Shown one piece after another: positions 1-9,533 of a DNA stretch of 64,000 nucleotides. A program made the position numbers and the translations under genes. Every line of letters begins with the position of its first letter. The stretch's first letter is position 1. The stretch spans positions 1 through 64,000 of the forward strand of contig NZ_JAECZB010000006.1 of assembly GCF_016056295.1 (NCBI RefSeq), in the 5' to 3' direction. The notes under the pieces were generated by a model that saw only the letters and a program-made list of their open reading frames with translations, was not told the origin of the DNA and ran no database searches. This DNA is from Atlanticothrix silvestris CENA357. Lineage in GTDB: Bacteria > Cyanobacteriota > Cyanobacteriia > Cyanobacteriales > Nostocaceae.

Positions 1-27
1 GGGGGCAGGGGGCAGAGGGGAGTGAAG
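1..27. repeat. G-rich intergenic repeat
   Basis: A short G-rich tract built of GGGGCAG/GAGGGG units opens the window. Related tracts, on either strand, occur at about 49350-49465 inside the M16 peptidase gene and at 53980-54020 before folC. It looks like the dispersed low-complexity intergenic repeat common in filamentous cyanobacteria. No coding function is visible. Confidence 0.5.
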
Positions 28-97
28 AGAATGCCTTTAATTTGTACGTTTGTACCATAGTCCTTCTTACCTACTCCCTCATTAGTGCCCATTGAGA

Positions 98-1543
98 CTA
101 ATTGCGATGCCATCTAGTGCCATCACGGCTATCTATTAAGGTAATTCCTTGTGCTAGTAGTTCATCACGAATACGATCGCCTTCGGCAAAATTCTTGGCT
201 TGACGTGCTTGTTGTCTTTGTTGAATTTTTGCTGCAATTTCCGCATCGCTTAAACCTCCACTGGGGGAAGTTTCTACTTCTAGCTTGGCTTCTAAACCTA
301 AGACTTCAGCCAAAGTTACAAGAGTTTGCCACTGTTGTTTTAATTCCTCTTTTGGTGTTGCGGTTTTCCCTTGATGCACTATAATATTTCCTTCGCGGCG
401 GAGTTCTTTGGCTAATTCAAATAACACAGTTAACCCACCAGGAAAATTAAAGTCATCATTTACAGATGTTTTAAAACGTTCAACGATTTCAGGGAGTAGT
501 GAAGCAGTTTCTGTTCCCCAAGCAAGTTTTTCACCGTATTGATAGCCAAAAAGTAAGCCGTCTTTGAGGGTGTGCCAAGCATTTGTTTTATCGGCGATCG
601 CTTCATCGGTAAAATCAATTGGTGTGCGGTATTGTGCCATCAGCACAAGCAACCGTACCGCCATTGGATCAACTCCTCGATCTAGTAAATCGCGAATGGT
701 GGTAAAGTTGCCCAAAGATTTGGACATTTTCTCACCATCAACTTTTACCATGCCGTTATGCATCCAATAACGGGCTAGGGGTTTTCCGGTGACAGCTTCT
801 GACTGAGCAATTTCATTTTCATGGTGGGGAAAAATTAAGTCTTCACCGCCAGCATGGATATCAATAGTTTCGCCTAAGCGATCGCGTACCATCGCAGAAC
901 ATTCAATATGCCAACCTGGGCGACCTTGACCCCAAGGTGATTCCCAAGCGGGTTCTCCTAGTTTTGCAGCTTTCCACAAAGCAAAATCAAAGGGGTGTTT
1001 CTTTTTTTGATATTCTACATCTTCAACGTTGACGCGATCGCTTGCCCCAGCTTGCAAATCTTCTAACTTGCGTCTAGAAAGCTTACCGTACTCAGAAAAT
1101 TGCCGCACTGCATAATAAACATCACCATCAGCGGGGTAAGCAAAGCCTTTGTTTTCCAATTCATGAATTAACCGCTGAATGCCATTCATGGTGTGGGTAG
1201 CGCGGGGATATTCATCGGCTTCTTTGATTCCCAACCGTGCCATATCCTCAAAATATGCTTTGATGAAGCGATCGGCTACTTCTTCCATCGAAGAATGTTC
1301 AAGACGGGCTCGATTGAGAATTTTGTCATCAATATCCGTAAAATTTTGGACATAACGGACTTCATAGCCGATAAATCGGAGATATCGACGTACTACATCC
1401 CAAACAATACAAGCTCTGGCATGACCCAAATGACAAAAGTCATATACCGTCACACCGCAGTAATACATCTTAACCTTGCCTGGTTCGACTGTTGTAAACG
1501 GTTCCTGACGACGAGTGAGGGTATTGTAAAGAGTTAGGGTCAT
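98..1543 (-). CDS. cysS: Cysteinyl-tRNA synthetase
   Basis: Class I aminoacyl-tRNA synthetase that charges tRNA-Cys with cysteine in the cytoplasm. The Rossmann-fold HIGH motif reads HLGH at about residues 38-41. The catalytic-loop motif KMSKS is intact ([11 protein letters not shown]). The expected zinc ligands are visible: Cys29 in YYCGVTVYD, the Cys in GWHIECSAM, and the His pair in FPHHENE. The frame is open to 1651, but the upstream part has no family character. The ATG at 1543 gives the usual N-terminus ([16 protein letters not shown]) and a normal length of about 481 residues. It stands alone on the minus strand, divergent from the CobW-like gene. A tRNA-Cys gene lies at 34.8 kb but is not linked. 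Confidence 0.96.
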   Translation of the reverse strand: MTLTLYNTLTRRQEPFTTVEPGKVKMYYCGVTVYDFCHLGHARACIVWDVVRRYLRFIGYEVRYVQNFTDIDDKILNRARLEHSSMEEVADRFIKAYFEDMARLGIKEADEYPRATHTMNGIQRLIHELENKGFAYPADGDVYYAVRQFSEYGKLSRRKLEDLQAGASDRVNVEDVEYQKKKHPFDFALWKAAKLGEPAWESPWGQGRPGWHIECSAMVRDRLGETIDIHAGGEDLIFPHHENEIAQSEAVTGKPLARYWMHNGMVKVDGEKMSKSLGNFTTIRDLLDRGVDPMAVRLLVLMAQYRTPIDFTDEAIADKTNAWHTLKDGLLFGYQYGEKLAWGTETASLLPEIVERFKTSVNDDFNFPGGLTVLFELAKELRREGNIIVHQGKTATPKEELKQQWQTLVTLAEVLGLEAKLEVETSPSGGLSDAEIAAKIQQRQQARQAKNFAEGDRIRDELLAQGITLIDSRDGTRWHRN

Positions 1544-1832
1544 AACAGAGTAATTATGAAATAGAGAGATACGCAATAATAAAGTAAAGCAGCTGTGATG
1601 ACAGTCCAGCATCCCTATGCTAGTACAGTATGGCGTAAATAAAGCCAACACTATAAACAGTTCAAAAGCCCAAATTATAAGTCTTTTGACTTTTGACTTT
1701 TGACTTTCGCGTAGCGATGCTAGTGTTTTCTGGACTATCTGCGCTACTTTTTTGAATTTTTGGAATTAGCGTCAGCCACAGCAGTTTCTACAAAATTGGT
1801 TCCTAATTTTTTGATTTTTTGATAATAGCGCT

Positions 1833-2930
1833 ATGCAATCAGCCATTACTCCCGAATCTCAAGCAATGGATGCGCCCAAACAAGGAATGCCAGTAACGAT
1901 TATTACTGGATTTCTCGGTAGTGGCAAGACCACTTTACTTAATCATATTCTTACTAACCAACAGGGGCTAAAAACCGCTGTTTTAGTCAACGAATTTGGC
2001 GAAATTGGCATCGATAACGAATTAATTGTTTCCACTGATGAGAACATGGTGGAACTTAATAATGGTTGTATTTGTTGCACTATTAATACTGATTTAGTAG
2101 ATGCCGTTTACAAAGTTTTAGAACGTCAAGAAAATCTTGATTATTTGGTTGTGGAAACAACTGGATTGGCTGATCCTCTACCAGTTGCCTTGACATTTCT
2201 GGGTACAGAGTTAAGAGATTTAACTCGTCTAGATTCAATTATCACCGTAGTTGATGCAGCCAATTACAGCCTAGATTTATTTAATTCTCAGGCGGCGCAC
2301 AGCCAAATTTCTTATGGTGATATTATTTTGCTGAACAAATCAGATTTGGTTGATGAAGCCGCATTGACTGACTTGGAAAGAAAAATTTGCGAAGTTAAAG
2401 AAGATGCGAGAATCATTCGCACCACGCGATCGCAAGTACCACTGCCTTTAATTCTCAGCGTGGGTCTGTTCGAGTCTGACAAGTATTTTGATACCGTTGA
2501 TGAGCATGATCACGACCACCATGATCATGATCATGACCATTCAACATGCGGTCACGACCACCACGATCATGATCATGACCACCATGACCACCATCATTCT
2601 GATCACCTAGAAAATGATGGTTTTACCTCCATATCCTTCCAAAGTGACAAGCCTTTGGCAATCAGGAAGTTTCAATATTTCTTAGATAATCAGCTTCCCT
2701 CAAATATTTTCCGGGCGAAGGGGATTATGTGGTTTGATGAAAGTCCCAAGCGCCATATTTTTCACTTGTGCGGCAAGCGCTTTACTTTAGACGATGATGA
2801 TTGGAAAGGTGAACCAAAAAACCAGTTAGTGCTAATTGGTCAAAATCTAGATAGGGAAACTCTAATTGCTCAGTTAGAAAATTGCATTTGTCTACCTTCG
2901 ACTTCTAGAGGCAAAGGCTTTGGGAAATAA
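1833..2930 (+). CDS. CobW/G3E-family GTPase with His-rich metal-binding segment
   Basis: COG0523-type P-loop GTPase, a family of metallochaperones that help insert or allocate metals such as zinc or cobalt. The Walker A motif is GFLGSGKT (residues 26-33). The family's metal-binding motif CICC lies near residue 80, and the guanine-specificity motif NKSD near residue 170. A long His/Asp-rich stretch (about residues 225-265, HDHDHHDHDHDH type) probably binds several metal ions. The CobW C-terminal domain follows. Both the start at 1833 and an internal Met at residue 12 or 19 are possible; all keep the P-loop. The gene is monocistronic, and I saw no recognisable Zur box upstream. The metal served cannot be told from the sequence. 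Confidence 0.9.
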   Translation: MQSAITPESQAMDAPKQGMPVTIITGFLGSGKTTLLNHILTNQQGLKTAVLVNEFGEIGIDNELIVSTDENMVELNNGCICCTINTDLVDAVYKVLERQENLDYLVVETTGLADPLPVALTFLGTELRDLTRLDSIITVVDAANYSLDLFNSQAAHSQISYGDIILLNKSDLVDEAALTDLERKICEVKEDARIIRTTRSQVPLPLILSVGLFESDKYFDTVDEHDHDHHDHDHDHSTCGHDHHDHDHDHHDHHHSDHLENDGFTSISFQSDKPLAIRKFQYFLDNQLPSNIFRAKGIMWFDESPKRHIFHLCGKRFTLDDDDWKGEPKNQLVLIGQNLDRETLIAQLENCICLPSTSRGKGFGK

Positions 2931-3016
2931 ACCGCCGTTAAGCTTATCCCAACCCTAAAAGGGGATGGGATTTGGCGTTGATTGATGACCTTTATCAGTT
3001 ATCAGTCATCAGTCAT

Positions 3017-3049
3017 AAAAAAGCCTCCTAATATTTAGATTAGGAGGCT
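3017..3049 (-). terminator. Rho-independent terminator
   Basis: An 11-bp perfect stem, AGCCTCCTAAT/ATTAGGAGGCT, with a 6-nt loop. On the minus strand it is followed by a run of six T (plus-strand A at 3017-3022). It lies just downstream of the large membrane-protein gene and probably terminates it. There is no T run in the plus direction. Confidence 0.85.
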
Positions 3050-3079
3050 AAAAACTAGTTAGCGAAGACACTTGTCAAC

Positions 3080-6000
3080 CTACACTACAACTACAGCGAT
3101 CGCTCCTCCTAATGCAGAGAATATAGCTGAAACGACTGCTGTGGCAAACAACCACCAAGCTGCTACGGCTGCGGCTTTGCGGGTTTCTTCTGCTTGCCGT
3201 TGTGCTTGATGCTTCACCTGTTCTAAACGGCGTTGCGCTTCATGTTGTAGGCGTTCTGCACGTTGTAAGACTGTGTTGCGTGCCCGTTCGATTTGGTCGA
3301 TGATGCGGTTAGCATCTTCCTCAGAGATATCTTCACGAGAACTCATAATCGCCACTAGGGTATCACGGTCAAATGAAGATAGGCGATCGCGCAAGGCATC
3401 AAATCCTGCTTGGGGATCTTCAAAAAATGTACGAACATCGTGCTTGATGCTGTCGTAATTAAGTTCCGGGCGATCCAAGGAGTTAAGGTAGTTGCGGATG
3501 CGGGCAAAAACTCCATCAACTACATCCTGAATCCGTCTTTGGATACTCCGCACTTGTTCTACAAATTGATCGCGTACCGAAACGATATTATCAGCAATCC
3601 GCGCTGCTTCTTCATCGCTCATATCTTCACGAATCTTCAGCAGGGCAATAATTGTCGAACGATCAAAATGAGCCAGGCGATCGCTGAAACTTTCCATCCC
3701 CACTTTCGGATCATGCAACAATAGTTGCAAGTCACGCTTAATTGCTTCAGGGTTGAGTTCTTCTTTCCCAGTTTGCCGTAAATACTCTTCTAGATAAGTT
3801 TGGAAATTTTGCACTCTTTGCTGTGTGCGAGTGGCTAGGCGGCGTGGCGCTCGCACAACGTTGCGAATCGATGTTTGCACAGAATCAATAACTTCATTGA
3901 CCTGCGCTTCACTCAAGTCTTGGCGTTGACTGAGCAATTTCACCAAAGTATCCCGATCTACCTGCAATAAGCGACGGCGCAGGGCTACGGCTCCCTCTTT
4001 GGGGTTTTCAAACAATCTGTTTAAGTCCCGCTGAATCCCTTCGGGGTTGAGTTCTGCTTTACCAGTATTTCGCAAGTAATCTGCGATCGTGGTGGTAACA
4101 GAGTCATATTGTTCTTTTGCTTTTTCGGCTAAAGCTTGGGGTGTATGACGGATGCTGTGCCACGATTCTTCTACAGAATCGATGATTTGATTAACTTGCT
4201 CTTCGCTCAAATCTTGCCGTTGGCTCAATACCTGTACTAAGGTATCGCGGTCAAAGCGAGATAAGCGGGCGCGAATTGCTGTCATTCCAGCTTGGGGATC
4301 TTCGAGGAGCTTTTTGAGATCAGCACGGATAGCATCAGGGTTTAATTCAGTTTTGCCAGTGTTACGCAGATATGATTCTACATTCAACCACAGACTTTCT
4401 GCTTGATATTGTGCCTGCTCTGCTAAACCTTTGGATTCGATTAGGACGCGATCGCGCTGTTTTTCTAACTCGTCTAGAATACTTTCTACTTCGTATTGCT
4501 GAATATCAATACGTTGTAGTAATATCCTCCGCATTTCCTGGCGGTCAAGTTGTGCCAGTCGCCGCGACAAAGTTTCATAATCTGCGTCTGAATCTGCCAA
4601 CAGGGGTTTAAAGTTCTGCTCAATTCCTTCTGCGGTCAAATCTGTTTTAGCTGTAACGAGTAGATAACTTTCTACTCGACGTTGCAAGTCTTGAACAATT
4701 TCTCTTTCTTCCTCAGCGGTGACTATTACTAGCACTTCTTGACGGACAGTTTCTAGCCGATCTGAAATGCGTTGAATTTGACCTTGGGTCAGTAGTCCTC
4801 GCTGTTGCAAGATTTTAACGAAATCGTTGCGAGAAAGTCGTTCTAGTTCTCTTCGTACTGTACCAGGGTCTGCGGCTGGGTCGTGGATGACATCACGAAA
4901 TTCCTCAGCCATTCTTTCTGAACTCAGTTGCCAAGCATAGGTGTTAAGGAGGTAGTTTTCGGCATCAGCTCGAATTGGGCTGTAGGGTTGCGATGGTGTG
5001 GGTAAGCCTAGCTTATCTGCTTGTTCGGTAGCTTTGTCTTTAGCGCTTGCGAGCGATCCTAATATCTTTTCTACATCCAAATCTGACAAATCTGCTCGTC
5101 CCAACACAATACCAGTTAAAGCAGAGATTCCTTGCTGTAATGTCTGCTGAATTGGCCCAGCAGTTGCCTTTTCTTCAATTTTTTTAGAGGAACCCATTTC
5201 GGACATTAGCCGATCTAGTTTGGCGCTGAGTTCATCTGTCTTAGTTTGTCCTGGTGGTAGTGATTTCAAATAGTCCATCAGCTCACCGAGGTGGTCTTGA
5301 TCTGGTTGTTGTTGACTTACTACCTGGTGCCAAACGCTGTAAAGTGTGTCAGCAATACGGTTAATGTCTCGTTTAGAAAGGTCGGTACGACTGCTGACTA
5401 AATCGATGAACTTCTGACGGTCAATGTTGCGTAAATCAGGGCTACCCGCAATTGCTAGCAATTGCGGGTCTTTGAGTAATTTTTCAAATTCACTACGAAT
5501 TTGAGATATGTCTAGTTCGGGGGGACGCAGCCTTTCTAGGTAATCTTCTACATTCTCCCGGATACTCATGGGGTCGATAGCACTTCCTACTTCTCGGCGC
5601 ACCGCGGCGGCGGCGGCTTCAGCTGTCGCTACTACTTGCTGATTCACAGCTTTTGCACCTAGTGCGGCGGTAGCTGTGCCCATAATCGCCTGAAAGCCAG
5701 AAGTTGCCGTGTTGACTACCGAGCCAATTAAGGAACCAACGGTGGTGGAACTAACCCACATCAGAAGCAAAAAGTACGCACCCCAAATTACTAACCCTAA
5801 AATCGCTCCTAGTGCGGGGTCTAAAACCAGGAGGCTGAGTTTCACCGCCAAAAAAGAAGCGATCAATAAGGCGATCGTTACAGTGACTAATGTCCAAATC
5901 CCCACTGCTGTACCAATCTTGCGAATCGTGCCGCCCAAACTTCCGACTTCCCCACTACCAGAATCCGAGTCAGATGGATGCCCTAGGTAGGAAATACCAG

Positions 6001-6202
6001 CTGCAACGGACAGGTTTGTTAATACTAATTGGAAAGCAAAAGCCAGGATAACGCCGGAGATTAAAGCGACAAAAAAACGCGGCCCGGAGGTGAGAACCGA
6101 TGCCTGCGCTGGCGTGACAGCTGAGGGATCTACTACTGGAGCCTGTGCAAGCCACAATAGTGGCTTGTAGAGTCCCAGCATGATTTCCGTACTTTGAAAC
6201 AT
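3080..6202 (-). CDS. Large membrane protein with seven ~85-residue helical repeats
   Basis: Cyanobacterial protein of 1040 residues whose function I do not recognise. The N-terminal part has three or four hydrophobic segments (about residues 38-68, 92-122 and 125-160). The middle, about residues 212-980, holds seven diverged copies of a helical unit. Each begins with a YL-RxTGK-ELNP-type element, continues with LL-DP-(A)G, then FDRDTLVxxLSQRxDLS, and ends with a helix of the type EExxxIIDxIE. Copies 4 to 7 are the most alike. The C-terminus is Ala-rich coiled coil followed by one hydrophobic segment (about residues 1012-1040). The ATG at 6202 has AAGGAA upstream. The gene is followed by a strong terminator, so it is probably a single transcript. 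The repeats suggest a scaffold or membrane-remodelling role, but that is inference. Confidence 0.85.
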   Translation of the reverse strand: MFQSTEIMLGLYKPLLWLAQAPVVDPSAVTPAQASVLTSGPRFFVALISGVILAFAFQLVLTNLSVAAGISYLGHPSDSDSGSGEVGSLGGTIRKIGTAVGIWTLVTVTIALLIASFLAVKLSLLVLDPALGAILGLVIWGAYFLLLMWVSSTTVGSLIGSVVNTATSGFQAIMGTATAALGAKAVNQQVVATAEAAAAAVRREVGSAIDPMSIRENVEDYLERLRPPELDISQIRSEFEKLLKDPQLLAIAGSPDLRNIDRQKFIDLVSSRTDLSKRDINRIADTLYSVWHQVVSQQQPDQDHLGELMDYLKSLPPGQTKTDELSAKLDRLMSEMGSSKKIEEKATAGPIQQTLQQGISALTGIVLGRADLSDLDVEKILGSLASAKDKATEQADKLGLPTPSQPYSPIRADAENYLLNTYAWQLSSERMAEEFRDVIHDPAADPGTVRRELERLSRNDFVKILQQRGLLTQGQIQRISDRLETVRQEVLVIVTAEEEREIVQDLQRRVESYLLVTAKTDLTAEGIEQNFKPLLADSDADYETLSRRLAQLDRQEMRRILLQRIDIQQYEVESILDELEKQRDRVLIESKGLAEQAQYQAESLWLNVESYLRNTGKTELNPDAIRADLKKLLEDPQAGMTAIRARLSRFDRDTLVQVLSQRQDLSEEQVNQIIDSVEESWHSIRHTPQALAEKAKEQYDSVTTTIADYLRNTGKAELNPEGIQRDLNRLFENPKEGAVALRRRLLQVDRDTLVKLLSQRQDLSEAQVNEVIDSVQTSIRNVVRAPRRLATRTQQRVQNFQTYLEEYLRQTGKEELNPEAIKRDLQLLLHDPKVGMESFSDRLAHFDRSTIIALLKIREDMSDEEAARIADNIVSVRDQFVEQVRSIQRRIQDVVDGVFARIRNYLNSLDRPELNYDSIKHDVRTFFEDPQAGFDALRDRLSSFDRDTLVAIMSSREDISEEDANRIIDQIERARNTVLQRAERLQHEAQRRLEQVKHQAQRQAEETRKAAAVAAWWLFATAVVSAIFSALGGAIAVVVV

Positions 6203-6721
6203 TGTATTTCCTTTGTTCTAAGTTAAAATTTGGGGGGATTAAGAATTTCGTGAGCAGCAACTGTGGATATATGTATGTTGTGTATCTATGGCAATACCTA
6301 ACTCTTGTAGCTTTCAGAATCCTGGAATTTGGGCGTTGAATGCATCCCTCCCAAGTTTGAAAAGCATATCTAGCGCTAGATAGAAGTTTGAATATCTAAC
6401 AAAAAAAATATTTACTAAATTTGCGTGTTTATGAAGGGAAAAGGCTGTTAACTTTAGCCTGCCAGGGATTAATTTTTAATGACTTAATCGCAGCCATTGA
6501 CTTGTTTAAATTATAGGTTTCTCACACAATAGCAATCGACACTTTACATTTATTTACAAATATAATTTGTATCACCCCCTCAAGGTATATTTGTCACAGC
6601 TAACAAGTTTCTGATTATCATCCACAAGAAGTGCCTATAGTTTGTACCTATTGACGGAAAGCAGTTTGCTAATTAATAGCTAAAGTTAAGTTAAGAAACA
6701 AAACAAATTGTTTAGAAAAAA
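6203..6721. other. Intergenic region with an operator-like palindrome
   Basis: About 520 bases between the divergent large membrane-protein gene and hli1. It must hold both promoters. A perfect 17-bp palindrome, TACAAAT-ATA-ATTTGTA, lies at 6555-6571, about 150 bases before the first hli start, and could be an operator. No further gene is visible. Confidence 0.5.
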
Positions 6722-6925
6722 ATGGAAACTCGCTCCTCCACAGATTTGCCAAAAACTGCTAAAGAATACAATGGCGTTGATCGCAATACATTTCTGTTTG
6801 GCTGGACTCCTCAAGCCGAATTGTGGAATGGTCGCTTAGCAATGATTGGCTTTTTAGCTTATTTACTTTGGGATTTAGCAGGCTATAGCGTGCTACGTGA
6901 TGTATTGCACTTAATCGGCTACTAA
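6722..6925 (+). CDS. hli: High-light-inducible protein (Hlip), copy 1
   Basis: Small one-helix chlorophyll-binding protein of the thylakoid membrane, 67 residues. Such proteins protect photosystem assembly and chlorophyll under light stress. The chlorophyll-binding helix begins with ELWNGRLAMIGF, the ExxNGRxAMxGF motif of the LHC superfamily, and runs into a hydrophobic LAYLLWDLAGYSVL segment. It is the first of three tandem copies, spaced 43 and 22 bases apart, so they are probably co-transcribed. The long AT-rich leader upstream is where light-stress control is expected. Confidence 0.95.
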   Translation: METRSSTDLPKTAKEYNGVDRNTFLFGWTPQAELWNGRLAMIGFLAYLLWDLAGYSVLRDVLHLIGY

Positions 6926-6968
6926 AAATTAAACATCTAGAAACCGACTTAATTTAGGAGAAAAAACA

Positions 6969-7172
6969 ATGGAAACTCGTACTAATCACGATTTACCAGT
7001 TGTTGCTAAAGCTTACAACGGATTAGATCGTAATGCTTTTATATTTGGCTGGAATCCTCAGTCTGAACTGTGGAACGGTCGCTTAGCAATGATTGGTTTT
7101 TTAGCTTATTTACTTTGGGATTTAGCAGGCTATAGCGTGCTACGTGACGTATTGCACTTAATCGGCTACTAA
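6969..7172 (+). CDS. hli: High-light-inducible protein (Hlip), copy 2
   Basis: Second Hlip of the tandem array, 67 residues. The ATG is preceded by AGGAG at a 7-base spacing. The last ~37 residues are identical to copy 1 (ELWNGRLAMIGF to HLIGY), while the N-terminal ~20 residues differ at several positions. At DNA level the 3' halves are almost identical too, which points to recent duplication or gene conversion. Function is as for copy 1: one-helix chlorophyll binding and photoprotection. Confidence 0.95.
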   Translation: METRTNHDLPVVAKAYNGLDRNAFIFGWNPQSELWNGRLAMIGFLAYLLWDLAGYSVLRDVLHLIGY

Positions 7173-7194
7173 CGTTATTTGGAAGGTAAAAACA

Positions 7195-7407
7195 ATGGAA
7201 ACTCGCGAAACTCGTCCATCTACAGATTTACCCATTGTTGCACCAGAATACAATGGTCGCGATCGCAATGAATTTCTCTTTGGCTGGACTCCCCAAGCTG
7301 AAATCTGGAATGGTCGCTTAGCAATGATTGGTTTTTTAGCTTATTTACTTTGGGATTTAGCAGGCTATAGCGTCCTGCGTGATATCCTACACATTATTGG
7401 GTATTAA
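7195..7407 (+). CDS. hli: High-light-inducible protein (Hlip), copy 3
   Basis: Third tandem Hlip, 70 residues, with three extra N-terminal residues (METRETRPSTDLP). The chlorophyll-binding motif reads EIWNGRLAMIGF. The C-terminus is slightly diverged (SVLRDILHIIGY). AAGGT precedes the ATG. It closes the hli operon and is convergent with the histidine kinase gene that ends at 7456. Confidence 0.95.
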   Translation: METRETRPSTDLPIVAPEYNGRDRNEFLFGWTPQAEIWNGRLAMIGFLAYLLWDLAGYSVLRDILHIIGY

Positions 7408-7455
7408 CGAGAAGTTAGGAATTGAAAGTAAATTTTTAATTTCTAACTACAATTC

Positions 7456-8580
7456 CTAAATCTCTATTCTTACTGGTTTAGGTAGGCGGAACCAAAATTT
7501 GGAACCGCCTTTTTGACTTGTTAAATAGCCAATTTTTCCTCCCCAACGTTCAATTGTAATCCGGCAAAAATAAAGACCCAACCCTGCTCTACCTGATTTA
7601 TTTTTACCTTGGGAAAATTTTTGAAATAAAGTATTTATCATTTCTGGTGGTACGCCACTACCTTGATCTTCTATTGTAAATAGAATATAGTCTCCATCGG
7701 CTTGTAAATCAATCATTACAGTAGATTCTGGAGGACTATGGCGGTAAGCATTTTCTACAAGATTAGAAATTACTCTATCCAAACGCGATTTATCTCCAAC
7801 AACTTTCCAATCTGCGTTAATATCAACTTTACCAGCAAGCTGTAATTGCATATTATGGAGCGCAAAAGTAGGATAGAAAAGTTCAATAACCTCTTGTACA
7901 GAACTTAAAATATTGGGTGCCATCTCTAGAGAAATTGTGAAGGCCTCTAGTGATAAGACCTCAGCCGAAAATAAGTCCAAAATATCTCTAATTAGCATTT
8001 CTTGTTTAATCGATTGCTTCCTACCAATTTCTAAGTGATATTTTCCTTTAGGTGTTAAGTTTTCAAATTCTAAGAGAGCTAAACAGCAATTAATAGCACT
8101 TAATTGACCTGCTATGTCGTGAATAATACAATGAATTAATACATCTTTTTTTTGATTATCTTTAATTAATCGTTGATAATCTAACTGGTTTTCTCTGGCT
8201 TTTTGTATAAGATGTTGTTTTTTTGTAAACTTCTCACCTAGTAATTCTATTAATAAAATTTTTCTAGTATCTACACAAATTGCATAAGCTTCAAATTGGC
8301 ATTCTTTACCATTTAAGTCTGCTTCACTCCATAAACCTGAACTCAGTTTTATATTGCCATTATTTTGCCAAAATTCTTCTGCATCAATCAGAAAGTTTTC
8401 TAGAAAATAAAACTCTTCCTGAGGTATTAATATATCCATACCTGATTTAAAATTTTGATGACAAAAATGTATTAACCAGTCAGGTATATTTCCAATAATT
8501 TTAAATACACTGATATCAATTCGTTCTAGAACAAGAATATTCAGGGTGGCAAATATTTCAGAAGTTATAGAATTATTCAT
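7456..8580 (-). CDS. Sensor histidine kinase of the Ras-like GTPase operon
   Basis: Cytoplasmic-looking histidine kinase of 374 residues with no membrane segment. An N-terminal sensor region of unknown type (about residues 1-130) is followed by a short coiled segment. The phosphoacceptor H-box is IIHDIAGQLSAI, near residue 154. The HATPase domain has an N-box (SNLVENAYRHSP), a G1 box (EDQGSGVPPE) and a G2 box (GRAGLGLYFCR). It is the last gene of a five-gene minus-strand operon, 40 bases after the 133-residue protein. No response regulator lies beside it, so the partner is unknown. Co-transcription with a small GTPase suggests that it reports on or controls that switch. Confidence 0.88.
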   Translation of the reverse strand: MNNSITSEIFATLNILVLERIDISVFKIIGNIPDWLIHFCHQNFKSGMDILIPQEEFYFLENFLIDAEEFWQNNGNIKLSSGLWSEADLNGKECQFEAYAICVDTRKILLIELLGEKFTKKQHLIQKARENQLDYQRLIKDNQKKDVLIHCIIHDIAGQLSAINCCLALLEFENLTPKGKYHLEIGRKQSIKQEMLIRDILDLFSAEVLSLEAFTISLEMAPNILSSVQEVIELFYPTFALHNMQLQLAGKVDINADWKVVGDKSRLDRVISNLVENAYRHSPPESTVMIDLQADGDYILFTIEDQGSGVPPEMINTLFQKFSQGKNKSGRAGLGLYFCRITIERWGGKIGYLTSQKGGSKFWFRLPKPVRIEI

Positions 8581-8619
8581 AAATTTAAACCGCCCTAATT
8601 AACTATTTTTGATTCTGGA

Positions 8620-9021
8620 CTATTGATTTTTTATTTTAGTTAATTTTTCTTGTAACAGGCTATGATCATTAGTCTTTTGCTGAATGGGTGAGAGGTAGTT
8701 TTCGTCTCTAGTACTATCTAACAGTAATACCCAATCTCCCTCTTGTGAGGAGAAAATATGAATATCTATACAAATGCCGTGTTCTATTTTGATGAGTGGT
8801 AGAAATAGGTAAGCATCATCTAACGGTAGTAAACCTTCCAGAAAAAAAATTTGCTCTCCTATATTTTCTCCTTTACAGAGATTAGTAATGCCATAAGCTG
8901 CTAATTTGCCACCCCAAGCTAATAGACAGCCATCTTTTTTGACTAACAAATAAGCTAAAGAACGCGCTTCTATAAGGAAACTCAAGATATAATTAACTAC
9001 AGGAGTGGGGATATCTAGCAT
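8620..9021 (-). CDS. Small sensor-like protein coupled to the Ras-like GTPase
   Basis: 133-residue protein with no membrane segment. The pattern of beta strands and helices (LLVKKDGCLLAWGGKL, then DIHIFSSQEGDWVLLLD) resembles a PAS-like or roadblock-like alpha/beta domain. This is a visual impression only. Its ATG (9019-9021) directly abuts the TAG of the GTPase gene (9022-9024), so translation is almost certainly coupled. A domain of this kind is known in some bacterial systems as the partner of a Ras-like GTPase, but I cannot assign a GAP or effector role from the sequence. The C-terminal ~25 residues are polar and probably helical. Confidence 0.72.
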   Translation of the reverse strand: MLDIPTPVVNYILSFLIEARSLAYLLVKKDGCLLAWGGKLAAYGITNLCKGENIGEQIFFLEGLLPLDDAYLFLPLIKIEHGICIDIHIFSSQEGDWVLLLDSTRDENYLSPIQQKTNDHSLLQEKLTKIKNQ

Positions 9022-9519
9022 CTATCCAGTCAATACTTTTTCAGCAAGAGTTTGGAAAACTTCTTCTACGCCTAGTCCATTTTTTGCACTAGTTTTAATG
9101 ACACTCCAACCTTTTTGGATAACAGCATCTATCTCGGAATTTTCAATTTCCCATTCTTCTGTCATATCCCATTTGTTAAGTACCAAAATAAAGGGGACTT
9201 GACCAATGGCATCTTCTACTCTTATTTGTAGATTAAAAGCTTTTTCTAAAGTAGAATGCCGTGTGCCATCTACTACTAATAAATAACCAGATGACCCCCG
9301 TAAATACGACATTCTTACTTTCTGAAATTCATCTTCCCCATAAAGATCCCAAAGAATAAAATTTAATTTGTTTTCTTGAATACTTACAACTTTTTTATCA
9401 ATTTTGACACCAACTGTAGTGTAATACCTTTCGGAAAAAATACTATGTACAAACCGTGCTACTAAACTAGTTTTACCTGTAGCAAATGCACCTACCATAC
9501 AAATTTTTTTCTGGATCAT
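9022..9519 (-). CDS. Ras-like small GTPase
   Basis: Bacterial Ras/Rab-like GTPase of 165 residues. All G motifs are visible: G1 GAFATGKTS (residues 8-16), a G2-like switch I with YYTTVGVKI, G3 WDLYGEDEF (WDTAGQE in eukaryotic Ras), G4 NKWD and G5 TSAKN. The Gln used for hydrolysis in eukaryotic Ras is replaced in the G3 region (GED), so intrinsic GTPase activity may depend on a partner. There is no C-terminal cysteine for prenylation. It lies 15 bases after the OmpA-domain gene and abuts the next gene. The family (bacterial Ras superfamily proteins, of which MglA is the best-known relative) acts in polarity and motility switches; the role here is unknown. Confidence 0.9.
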   Translation of the reverse strand: MIQKKICMVGAFATGKTSLVARFVHSIFSERYYTTVGVKIDKKVVSIQENKLNFILWDLYGEDEFQKVRMSYLRGSSGYLLVVDGTRHSTLEKAFNLQIRVEDAIGQVPFILVLNKWDMTEEWEIENSEIDAVIQKGWSVIKTSAKNGLGVEEVFQTLAEKVLTG

Positions 9520-9533
9520 AAATTGATGCAGAT

